From positions 3,208,835-3,272,834 of the forward strand of contig OZ025211.1 of NCBI GenBank assembly GCA_964019055.1: a stretch of DNA of 64,000 nucleotides, read 5' to 3'. The position numbers were made by a program, and so were the translations under genes. The stretch comes from Anthopleura xanthogrammica. Its lineage: Eukaryota; Cnidaria; Anthozoa; Actiniaria; Actiniidae. The notes beneath the pieces are model-generated. The model was not told the origin of the DNA, did no database searches, and saw nothing but the letters and a program-made list of their open reading frames with translations. Shown here one piece after another: positions 21,137 through 29,300 of the stretch (its first letter is position 1; each line of letters begins with the position of its first letter).

Positions 21137-22151
21137 CTGTTGTTGTTGTTGGTGGTGGTGGAGTTGTTGCTGTTGTTGTTGGTGTTGTTTCTGTTGGTGT
21201 TAGTGTTACTGCTGCTATTGTTGAAGTCTCTTGGGAATAGGTCGCACATTCCATAATTACCAACACATGTTGATAATATTGCTTGTTTGCCATTTCACAG
21301 GAGACGCGAAGCATTACTATGAATAGCTATGGTGATCCAAACGGTTACTCGGCCATGGCAAGGACTGTTGGAATCCCACTCGCCATCGCGACAAAATTTG
21401 TTATGGATGGTAAGTCAGTGATGCCTTTATCATTTGACTTGTACTGCGCGCAATAGTGATTTTTGGAAGCCTGGAATTGTCTTTGTGTGGTCAACGAAAT
21501 TGCGCTCTTTGCGTTTTCTATTATCCATCCATCCCATCCATCCATCCATCCATCCATCCATCCATCCATCCATCCATCCATCCATCCATCCATCCATCCA
21601 TCCATCCATCCATCCATCCATCCATCCATCCATCCATCCATCCATCCATCCATCCATCCATCCATCCATCCATCCATCCATCCATCCATCCATCCATCCA
21701 TCCATCCATCCATCCATCCATCCATCCATCCATCCATCCATCCATCCATCCATCCATCCATCCATCCATCCATCCATCCATCCATCCATCCATCCATCCA
21801 TCCATCCATCCATCCATCCATCCATCCATCCATCCATCCATCCATCCATCCATCCATCCATCCATCCATCCATCCATCCATCCATCCATCCATCCATCCA
21901 TCCATCCATCCATCCATCCATCCATCCATCCATCCATCCATCCATCGAACCATCCACCCACCCATTCTCCCTCCCTCCCTCCCTCCCATCATGCCCATCT
22001 TTCAATAGTTAACCTACTCTTTCCTACCTTCCCAGGAGACATCAAAACCTCAGGAGTATTCACACCAGTTCGACGCGAAATATACAAACCGCTGGTCAAG
22101 AAACTAAGGGCAGAGGGGATCAAGAGTCAAAGCTCTTCTAAATATATTTAA
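6978..22151 (+). CDS. AASS: Alpha-aminoadipic semialdehyde synthase (LKR/SDH), complete, 23 exons, 941 aa
   Basis: This bifunctional mitochondrial enzyme carries out the first two steps of the saccharopine pathway: it condenses lysine with 2-oxoglutarate to saccharopine, then oxidises that to aminoadipate semialdehyde and glutamate. The ATG at 6978 opens a Ser/Arg/Leu-rich, acid-poor leader (about residues 1-30) typical of mitochondrial import. The LKR half is residues ~35-478 (exons 1-11), and the SDH half starts with a Rossmann motif VLVLGSG at ~500-506 (exon 12). All 23 exons join in frame and the length is close to the vertebrate enzyme (about 926 aa). The stop is TAA at 22149-22151. Exon coordinates are given with the two halves. 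I see no broken exon or lost key motif. Confidence 0.96.
8864..9052. mobile_element. MITE-like palindrome (family C), AASS intron 2
   Basis: The arms read AAATAGAAAACGTT..GCCGTGTTTACATAGCCTGA and pair with TCAGGCTATGTAAACACGGC..AACGTTTTCTATTT. A second broken arm follows at about 9068-9102. No coding capacity. Confidence 0.75.
9571..9720. mobile_element. MITE-like palindrome (family D), AASS intron 3
   Basis: Left arm AATAATTATTGGAT...CATGATATCGTAAA, right arm TTTACGATATCATG...ATCCAATAATTGTT. The interior TCAAGACCTCAGCC/GGTCTTGA is also roughly symmetrical. Confidence 0.65.
10378..10622. repeat. Purine-rich GAAGGAA/AAAGAG repeat, AASS intron 5
   Basis: Imperfect GGAATAAAGAGATGAAGGAA-type tandem repeats begin directly after the splice donor of exon 5. 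The minus-strand Ser/Phe/Leu ORFs here are artefacts. Confidence 0.85.
11788..11905. mobile_element. MITE family A copy, AASS intron 7
   Basis: It shares the inner inverted motif CTCAATTTGGAGGACAAA / TTTGTCCTCCAAATTGAG and the ends AGTCCCCTT...GCTGCAAGGGG with copies at 30,344 and 49,597. Slightly decayed ends. Confidence 0.75.
12497..12651 (+). repeat. CAT/CAC-rich trinucleotide repeat, AASS intron 9
   Basis: Imperfect CATCAT, CACCAT and CATCAA repeats follow about 30 bp after the donor at 12465. No gene. Confidence 0.8.
13005..13235 (+). repeat. tRNA-derived SINE, AASS intron 10
   Basis: A CATAGTGGTTAAATATTCG A-box region and GTGGGTTCGATTCC B-box precede a body with GTGTTCTCTC, AGGGTTTTTCTCC and TTTTCCTCCCTCCA. 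The same body segments recur at 31,880 and 51,460. Confidence 0.65.
13660..13745. mobile_element. Short palindromic element, AASS intron 11
   Basis: ATAATAAGCAATTATTGGAC at the left is matched by GTCCAATAATTGCTTATTAT at the right with about 35 bp between. It is probably a small MITE or a deletion derivative of one. Confidence 0.6.
14229..15376. repeat. 92-bp minisatellite, about 12 copies, AASS intron 12
   Basis: The unit runs from GAATGGTTATCACATGAATG through CGTACGGTACTGACTTACAG and ACACGGTACGACATGCCGTA to AATGGCTTCCCATAA. The first copies alternate between two variants (TATCGTATGAATGGAAAACAT and TATCACATGAATGGGAAACG). Because 92 is not a multiple of three, overlapping ORFs appear on both strands and are not genes. 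A diverged single relative lies at 17,597-17,690. Confidence 0.95.
15739..16013. repeat. (CTTGCTTC)n octanucleotide microsatellite, AASS intron 13
   Basis: About 31 nearly perfect 8-bp units end in TTCC repeats, roughly 35 bp before the acceptor of AASS exon 14. The repeat is open in several frames (LPCFLAS repeats); none is a gene. Confidence 0.97.
16236..16362. mobile_element. MITE family B, outer ends lost, AASS intron 14
   Basis: CATTTCAGACCACGTGTCAT...ATTCTCAAGGGAATGACATG..GTCTGAAATG. It lacks the longer outer arms seen at 20,471-20,667. Confidence 0.8.
17590..17806. mobile_element. MITE-like element (family O), AASS intron 17
   Basis: Ends GGTTTTCGTATGAGTGGGAA at the left and CACTCATACGAAAACC at the right are inverted repeats. 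The left 95 bp closely resemble the 92-bp minisatellite monomer at 14,229-15,376, suggesting common origin. Confidence 0.65.
18130..18216. mobile_element. Small palindrome, AASS intron 18
   Basis: GTGGTCTAGCTTGGGT at the left pairs with ACCCAAGCCAGACCAC at the right, and inner CACCATATAAGGTATGGTG is also symmetrical. Possibly a MITE; no family relative is seen in this window. Confidence 0.5.
18333..18525. mobile_element. MITE-like palindrome (family M), AASS intron 18
   Basis: TTTGCAAAATCTAAGACGGC and GACGTCAAACGGAAGTGTAA are matched in reverse by TTACACTTCCGGTTGACGTC and AGATTTTGCAAA. About 60-bp arms with a GC-richer centre. Confidence 0.65.
18841..19290. repeat. 43-bp purine minisatellite (GA-rich), AASS intron 19
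   Basis: The unit starts GATGGAATAAAGAGAGAAAG and repeats about every 43 bp from 18,918 for eight or nine copies, flanked by AAAG repeats. Minus-strand ORFs (Phe/Leu/Ser repeats) are artefacts. Confidence 0.95.
19499..19675. mobile_element. MITE family E, copy 1, AASS intron 19
   Basis: TIRs CTCAATATTCTGCGAACTCG / CGAGTTCGCAGAATATTGAG bound about 175 bp. A second copy of the same length lies at 27,327-27,508 with matching interior (ACGGCTTGTTGTGAAAT, TCAGTCGGTACCTTTTATAT). Confidence 0.85.
19904..19984. mobile_element. MITE family A, half copy, AASS intron 20
   Basis: Only the right half remains: CTCCTGAGAATTGG, TTTTGTCCTCCAAATTGAGC and GTGCTGCAAGGGGTCTA. Confidence 0.75.
20045..20216. mobile_element. 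MITE family N, copy 1, AASS intron 20
   Basis: Left arm AATTCACCACTTTCCATGCA..CGGTTCAGTGGTC, right arm GACCAGTGAACCGATTATTG..AAGTGGTGAA. A relative lies at 61,735-61,890 in the second TRPA1 gene. The right end is about 60 bp from the AASS exon-21 acceptor. Confidence 0.75.
20471..20667. mobile_element. MITE family B, complete copy, AASS intron 21
   Basis: Outer arms TAGACCTCATCGGCTTGGGT / ACCCAAGCCGATGAGGTCTA and inner arms CAGACCACGTGTCATTC / GAATGACACGTGGTCTG make a 197-bp palindrome. It starts about 35 bp after the exon-21 donor. The overlapping ORFs on both strands arise from the arms. Confidence 0.9.
20745..21225. repeat. TTG/CTG trinucleotide repeat region, AASS intron 21
   Basis: About 480 bp of interrupted TTG and CTG (GTT/GCT) triplets. 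It gives long Leu/Val/Ala or Asn/Ser/Thr ORFs on both strands, all low-complexity artefacts. It ends about 75 bp before the exon at 21,301. Confidence 0.95.
21530..21947. repeat. (ATCC)n microsatellite, about 103 nearly perfect units, AASS intron 22
   Basis: Over 400 bp of ATCC with only terminal interruptions, between the last two AASS exons. ORFs here encode HPSI or WMDG repeats in several frames and are spurious. Confidence 0.98.
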
Positions 22152-25100
22152 TTTTTAAATGTAAGATTAATCGACGATGGATGCTTCCATTGTTGCCTGG
22201 ATTTGTGTTCCACGTGATAGAAAAAACATGCGCAGTGTGCCTGCTGTCCTGAGGTCCAGCGGTTTCTTCATTCGATCATGCTCGAATGCTTTCCACTTTA
22301 GTGCGCGAGAAAAGGGATCATTTGATGTCCGTGTTATGGGATGTTTTTGGTACGGTTCTTGTCATTATTGTCTTGGTCTTTCTTCGGTTTTTGTTTGTTT
22401 TCTTTTGTTGCTTGTTTTTTGATTTTTTTCATTTTTGCTGTTTTTTTGTCATTGCTTGGTTTTGTAGTACCCTATGTTTTTTATTATTTTTGCTTAATTT
22501 GTTTTCACTTATTATGGGTCTTTCTTCTTTCGTTTTTTAATTCTTTTTTGTTTTTGTTTTTGTTTTTTCGTTTTTTTTTATTTTTTCCTGGTTTTTTTTT
22601 TTTGCTTAATTTTTTCTCCTATTTTGCTTATTACTTAGCCTGACTACAAATCTTTGTTTTACTATTGTATTTATGTAAAGAGCAATTAGTGCTTTTATTT
22701 AAAGACAATAGCTTTACGTTCAACCCTTTATTCAACGCTTTGTTCAACCCTTTATTCAACGCTTTCACAAAAATGTTTCCAGCACTAAATTTGCCTGGTA
22801 ATTGAGTGATGCAATCATGTGCATTAACTGATAATTGTTGAATATTCTCATTAACAAATTTAAAACGTTTAGAAGAGTATAACTCTTGCACCAATGCACC
22901 TATCCGCCCTTCTAGCCGATAAAGATTCTAGAAAGGGAAAACGGCGGAATGGTCCCAAAATGCAGTCGGCAATATTGATATCTGCCTTTTCAGCCGAAAA
23001 AAATATGGGATGAAAGGACAAAGGAAAGAAAAGTTCTCACCATTTTAATAATATCAAAACCATTCATTTTTGGTTTTGAGTAGCAATATTTGCTAAAAAT
23101 AGTAATAGTTTTGTCATAAAGCTTAAATTATTTTACATGTTTGTGTCCTCGGTAAATTAAGTAGAAAAACTTAACAAGAGCTCCGATTGTACGAATAGCT
23201 TAACTCCGGACCTCGAAAAGTAGTGCCTATGCACTTGCCTCTAGCTCGATCGCCTCTGAGTTTTCGATTCGACCCCTGGACGCATCACATCTGAGTGGAG
23301 TTCGTTTAGAGGTTGTTTCGGAGTTCAATAGAATTCGAAAAGTCTTCGACATAGAAAATCTAGGTTTTAGGACTGCATCAAACTAGGTCATTATAGAGCA
23401 GACTACTAGTTTAACCCTAACACCATTCCACCGCTATCCTAGATATTATTCCTCTGCTATGTACGCTGAATACGTTTTAGTGCTGGCCTATTTATAAAAT
23501 CACCTGGGTTGTGCCTTCATATTCTGATACCCAAAGTCATATATATTTTTTATATATTCTTGAGGTATTTATTTAATAGCTTCACGTACACTTATGAAAA
23601 TATAAACCGCGCTTTTTCGAATTACACTTGTTTTGAATTAAAATCTTGAAGGTTTGCAATATAATTAACGCATGAGTTCAAGGGTTTGGGGGGGGGGGGG
23701 GGGGGGTGTTTGTTAAATGAGTTACCCATCATAAAGTTGAGGGTAAAAAGAGAAAATGAAGTTCCCAATTTTTAAGCTGAAACTGAAATCATCACCCGCT
23801 TGGGGCAAAATAGTTCTAAGCTTACTCATCATATGAGCTGGCGTTGAAAGGCATGGGGACATTAGGTTAAGCTCAAAAAAAAGGGGATCATAAATCATTG
23901 CACTCTTCAGTGGGCTATTTCCAGGCTAAAACTTGCAATTGGTCATGCTTAATTAGTGAGAATCATGAACCAGAGAGATGGGTAGTCTCCAGTTTTAAAG
24001 GACCCAATGAAGATCTGAGTGGCACACCTTAAGTAGGATCCAAAGAAGATCTGTATTGATGGGTTGCAAGCGTTCCCTAGAGAGTTAAAAGACAAAAAAA
24101 TGGAGGCCATTTTGGTGCCGTTAACAATGGATGCTAAAATGAGAACTCTTTTGTTAAATGGCACCAACGCTCCACTGAGAGGCCGCGATGACGTAATGTG
24201 CGATCGAAGAATAGGGGAAAATCTTGCGTGAGGTTCATGCGCAAAAGCTCATTACATAGCATGAATTAATCTGTGCCTTCAGGCTGTAATATAATTCAAA
24301 GTTTTTAATCGGAAAACTATGAAAGTCAAGGTTCTTCATATACTTTTCGATCAGTTTAATGCAAATCTTGATTTAATTCTTGGCTCTCGAAAATATGCTT
24401 CGTGATTTTGGGGTGCAATCTCACATGATCAGTATTAACTATTATTCTGTCGATGCAATGTATATGATTTATACATACGATTGAACTCAAGGAGATCCTA
24501 AAAAACAAAGCAAAAATATATTTAAAAAAAAAAAATGCATTATTATATAGAATATCATGAGTGAAACAATGTACTCAACTAATATTGATAAGGTAGAAGA
24601 CCTCGAATCTAGCGAAATTTATCTGAAAATCTCAAAGTTTATAGTCTCATTAAACCTATTTTAATTATGCTTTAATGCACGCTGGAATGAAGGCATGAAC
24701 ACATCTCCTGATTTCATAGTCCACTGCATTTCCTCCCCGATAGAGAACAATATAGAGGACCTGACAGCTTTAGCCTAAGTTTATACAAAGGACAAGTGAT
24801 GAAAAATTGATAACAACAAACTCTTAGAGCAGCAAATAGTAAGTAGAAATTCAAAACCTCAAAAAAAGAAAGGCATTTTTGTTAATTTTTAAGCGAAGAA
24901 TAAATTTAAATACAGGCATCTTGTTTAATTGCTTGCATTTGACTTTCCGTGTCGTAATCATTTGATGAACATAACTTTTAATAATTTGTAAACTTCAATT
25001 TTTATGGAAAGTCATAACTTTAATTCCTTTCGCTGATAATGGTTATTATTTTACATTTTGGAGCAGAAATACAATTTCGTGATTCAGGCAGCGACAAATA

Positions 25101-26163
25101 ATCAAAAATAATCGGCTAACTTGCTTTTATTTTGTTTGGTCTGTTGGAAACATCATTTGAAATGTTCCCTTTTGTCATCGTATTCATTCAGGATAGTTTG
25201 GGAGTTTTTTAGCAAGTATTTTCCTTGATTTACAAGAATTAGTTTAGAGTAGGATAAGCTTTATTGTCATGTTAGTGAATTCAGTGTTCAGATTGAAGGT
25301 ATCTTTCTATGTGTATCATTAAAGCACAGACTCTTTATGCATGCTTGACTTCCTTGTTGCATGCTCGTAAGCTAAGTTAGATAACCCGTTGTACAAAGTC
25401 ATTTTAAAACATACGTAATATACTTATTTATTCACAATGAAAATTAGAAGCTTGATAATCAAATTATTATCGCTTAAGATAGGAATTTTTTTTTTCTGGC
25501 AGACAAATTTAAGGTTTCCTTTGCTCATGCCGAAATCAATCTGAAAGTCGCCATTGTACTGCAAGAATAAAATTTATACCCTATTTTAGCCTTTAAGTTC
25601 ACAAGATATACTGATTTAAAGCAAGATTTCAGTAGGACGAAAGTTTTGGTCAAAATGTGAACATTAAATAAAGTAAAGTTGTTGACGTCAGTTGATGTTG
25701 TGTCAGTCCTACGTGCCATAGCGAGTCTTGCCTGACCAGCCAAGGGGAAATCTGGAGCAAATTATACTAAAAAGTATGATAATAATTAGCAATGAAACTT
25801 ATTTGGAAACTAGACAATGCTTGATTTCATATTATGAGGCATCTATAGAAAAAGTTTCGATTAGTTTTCTTATAAATTTGGTGGTTATCAACACATGCAT
25901 AATCTACAAAAGCGACAGTAAGATTCTGGCTGATACTGGTTTCTCTTTGCTTTTTCATAAATCATTATTGCAAGTAACGTTTCTCCATATCCTTTAGGGG
26001 ACACAACATTTTTGGGGGAAGGGAGGGAGGTCTAAAGTGTGTTAAAATTTTGTGCGTTTGGAAAATTTTGACAACATATGTCTCGATTTGCACAGCATAC
26101 CTTCCCCGTGTAAAACAGTGATCGTTCTTTCCTCACCACCTTTTCTCATTTCACAGAAACAAA
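22152..26163. other. AASS-TRPA1 intergenic region
   Basis: No supported gene. A very T-rich stretch lies at 22,360-22,640, a short GTTCAACCCTTTATTCAACG tandem pair at about 22,717-22,768, a degenerate SINE-like B-box at ~23,262-23,280 and a poly-G run at ~23,687-23,707. From ~24,590 onward the sequence is repeated at ~48,680 upstream of the second TRPA1 gene, so it is the left part of the duplicated segment. The acceptor TTTCACAG at ~26,149-26,156, seven bases before the ATG and conserved in the second copy, implies an upstream non-coding first exon that I cannot place. Confidence 0.75.
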
Positions 26164-26352
26164 ATGTCACAGAAAAGCCGGCTCGTGAATGGCAGGGGAT
26201 CAATTCCCATGAATAGCATGGACTTAACACAGAATGGCCAGGCGAATCTAGGGTTGGACGTCAATCAAGAGGAACGAAAAAGAAAGTTGACTCATATATC
26301 AATGGGCTCTGAAGTTGAAGAAGAAGGTTCAAAAAGATTGGAAGATTTAGAG
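26164..26352 (+). other. TRPA1: TRPA1 copy a, exon 1: unique N-terminus
   Basis: 63 codons, phase 0. Asn/Gln-rich start followed by basic [11 protein letters not shown] and an acidic end. Much more diverged from copy b (51026-51202) than any other exon; copy b is four residues shorter. Confidence 0.88.
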
Positions 26353-29300
26353 GTAAGAATTAAGTTTTTCATTGGAATTTGAACGGCATTTCCCGAAAAT
26401 TTGGCTTGTAAAAATATAGATTGCGCTTGTTTGACGAGTTCCCCTTCTTCAACTCGAATATGGCACTCGTTGAATGTTCGAGTTTGGGTTTTGAAGTTGA
26501 CGTCACAAATTCAAATTCACAAATTCAATCACCTTTTGCGATACTAACCAACTACGAGCACCCTGTGACCAACCCTTAAATCCGCCACTGTGGTTGGTGA
26601 TTGCTAAAAATGAATTCTCCCCATAGTCTATTACATTTTCAACTCCCCCCCCCCCCCCCCCCCCCACCCTCGCAGTGTATCCTTCGCAGTTACTGACACC
26701 GATGCCATGCACTCACTTAACGAACAAAAAAGTTTCAAAGTTGAGGTTAGACATGGCTAAACTTTATGACTGTGTAACAAACATATCTCTATTTATCGAA
26801 GAAACAATATTTGTATTATTATCATCCGGGTGGATGTAGTCCTGAGAAGGACTGTTTGATGTGACTGACGTTTCGACAACCTGAGCGGAAGTCATCTTCA
26901 GAGTCAAGTGAAGGATAAAGTCAGATAGGTCATATTTATACTGCCACGATACACAATAGCACAATTACCTGGTGTTGCGTAGAGTGATTACAATAAACCC
27001 GTTCAACAAAATCTGTTAGTCAAAGTCTACGACTATCAGCTAGCGTTTATTAGTGTGTATTAGCCTAGTGTAACTAGCTCATGTGTGAAGACTACAAATT
27101 TATTGATTAAATTTAGCAAGACGAAATAACGGTCTCATTCTACTGAAAAACAATATTTTTACAAATTTTAAACAGTAAATAAGTAATTAATTCATTCCGT
27201 GTAAAAGATTGAATTAAAGCTTTGCCGTTTTGCCTTCTACGATCTTTCCAGTTATCCGACTTAAAAATTGAAATACATATAAATGTCAATAAACACGTAT
27301 AGACTACATTCATTTGTTGTCTGTTTACTGCGATTCTCAATATCTGCGAACTCAGACATTTCAACGGCTTGTTGTGAAATTTTTCGCTGCTGTCAATCAA
27401 AACTAATCAGTCGGTACCTTTTATATTTTTGACTGGCGGCAGCGAAAAACCAAATTCCAACGGGAAACTCGCAACTACCGAGTTCGCAGAATATTGAGAA
27501 TTGCAGTAATAATTTTTGTTTTAGTTAGACTATTTGTAGTCTAATTGGAGTCTATCAGCTAGTACTTGTGATTAATAGTGTGTATTAGTCTAGTAATTGT
27601 TGAACGGGTTTATTGCAATCACTCTAATTGGCGGTGTAGGTGTAATCAGTGAGCGTCTACAGGTTTGTTAGCCACTGGGTTCAGACCTTTCTTTACAAAA
27701 CATATCTCTATTCGAGTTCATCATTTCGTTGTTTTGTTAACCAAATAAACTATAGCTGGGTTTCAATCAGCTGATAAAAGTCTTTGAATCTCATTATCTG
27801 CTCCAAATGGTGGTCAAACACTGACCACCATGTGCTGTCAGCCAGAAAGAATTCTATTGAAAACTTGTGATTCAGCTGACGAACATTCTGCATGATACAG
27901 GAAATGACATCAAGTGAAACCCAGCTATAATCCAACATTTTTCTTCAAGGACAAAGATGCGCATAAAACCAAAGCACAAAAGCTGAATGAAGCTGTTATG
28001 ACAGGCAACATTGAGGTACTGTCAAGATTACTTGAGCAGAAAAGTATAGGTGAGTAACTCGATCCCTCGTGGATTGTGTCAAATCATTCGCCATTTTGAT
28101 ATTGCCCATAATACACTGCGGTTTTGGGTCGTAACCAGTGGAAATTAAACCTGAGAACCGTATATATTATGCTGAAAACTGAACAGAAGATTTTGTAAAT
28201 GTATCTTATGTTAGCAAAAGATGTATACACTGACCAATTTGAATAACTATTGTTCTCGACTGACTAGCCTCGTGTTCACTTGGAAACATAAAAGCGTTTT
28301 TACATGTATGAGAGGCTAGTCAGTCCAGAACAATAGTTATTCAAATTGCTCGCCATATTTCGATTCGGTGTATAAGAAACAGCCAGAAACAATTAAAATG
28401 AAAAACAAATATCGGCTAGAAACCCGAAGGTCGTGGGTTCAAATCCTGCCAGGAGCTCGGAATAGTTTTTCCGAGAAAAATTTGCTTGAAGAAACACATA
28501 ACAACTTCTAACTTATATCGTTTTTTTTTTATCAATTTCTCTGGTTTATTTTGACACAGCTTGTTCGTTACAGGGGGTATGGCCACGTGACTTCTAACTC
28601 TATTTGTCAAACATTTTTCAGATGTTAATATGCCAGACAGTTATGGACGAGCTCCCCTCCACAATGCAATTCTTCGAAGTGATGCCAGAATGGTAGAGAT
28701 GCTACTAGATGCAAATGCAGACATTAACTTGAAGGACGACAGAGAAGACACTCCAATACACTTTGCAGCAAGAGGGGCAAATACGAAAATTATCAAGGTA
28801 ACTGTTGGCTGGCGAAAAGAAGCGATTTGGCAGTTTTGTGACGCGTGTTGCCGCATCGTTTGACTTTTACAACTAAGCAGGAATTGATCGATCAAAGTCT
28901 GGGCACAGCTAACTCACAGATCAAACCCTTAAACAACCTCTGAGCTGATCTAAGTCAGGGCAAGGCTAAATCACAGATTGAACCCTGAAACGACCTCTGG
29001 GCTGATCAAAGTCAGGGCATGGCTAACTCACAGATTAAACCCTGATGCCAAGTCCAGGGATCTGAGGGATCAGTAACCAAGACCCCGGACATTAAAACCG
29101 GTTATTTGTTTCCAGATCCTCTTGTCGCATCCAGAATGTGACGTTAATGTTAAAGGGAGCAGCCTAAATTCACCACTTCATCTCGCTTCAAGCCAGAACA
29201 GACCAGCTCTTTGCAAACTGCTGGTGAGTGACTCGTAAATTCTTGATGTACTAAGATCAATTATGATAGACGTGTGCGTTAAGTCATTATTAGTATCCTA

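Larger units (their letters stand above)
13919..22151 (+). other. AASS: AASS exons 12-23: saccharopine dehydrogenase half
   Basis: Exons: 13919-14061, 15427-15556, 16048-16158, 16706-16814, 17040-17116, 17498-17561, 17878-18045, 18667-18759, 19706-19818, 20279-20435, 21301-21409, 22036-22151. Landmarks: nucleotide-binding VLVLGSG (500-506), [14 protein letters not shown] (619-632), YCGGLPAPE (650-658), YPNRDS (718-723) and the C-terminal [19 protein letters not shown]. The exon at 20279 uses the acceptor TACGTTAG, chosen because it restores the WLGLL-type motif of the family and keeps the frame. Confidence 0.93.
26779..27712. mobile_element. 919-bp insertion with 15-bp target-site duplication, TRPA1 copy a intron 1
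   Basis: AAACATATCTCTATT occurs at 26,779-26,793 and 27,698-27,712. In copy b it occurs once (ending at ~52,087), and flanks run on continuously, so 26,794-27,712 was inserted. Inside are a hammerhead-like motif (26,861-26,907, minus), a pair of inverted segments GAGTGATTACAATAAACCCG / CGGGTTTATTGCAATCACTC (26,976-27,630), and a nested MITE E (27,327-27,508). Possibly a Penelope-like or other retroelement with later insertions. Confidence 0.8.

Noticed and set aside
20730..21256. Poly-Asn/Ser/Thr and poly-Leu/Val ORFs
   Set aside because: Products of TTG/CTG triplet repeats in an AASS intron.
21345..22151. Long ORFs encoding HPSI or WMDG repeats on both strands
   Set aside because: Pure ATCC microsatellite translated in all frames; only the flanking AASS exons are coding.
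22177..22643. Hydrophobic ORFs downstream of AASS
   Set aside because: T-rich low-complexity sequence (Phe/Leu), overlapping in several frames and without splice context or homology.
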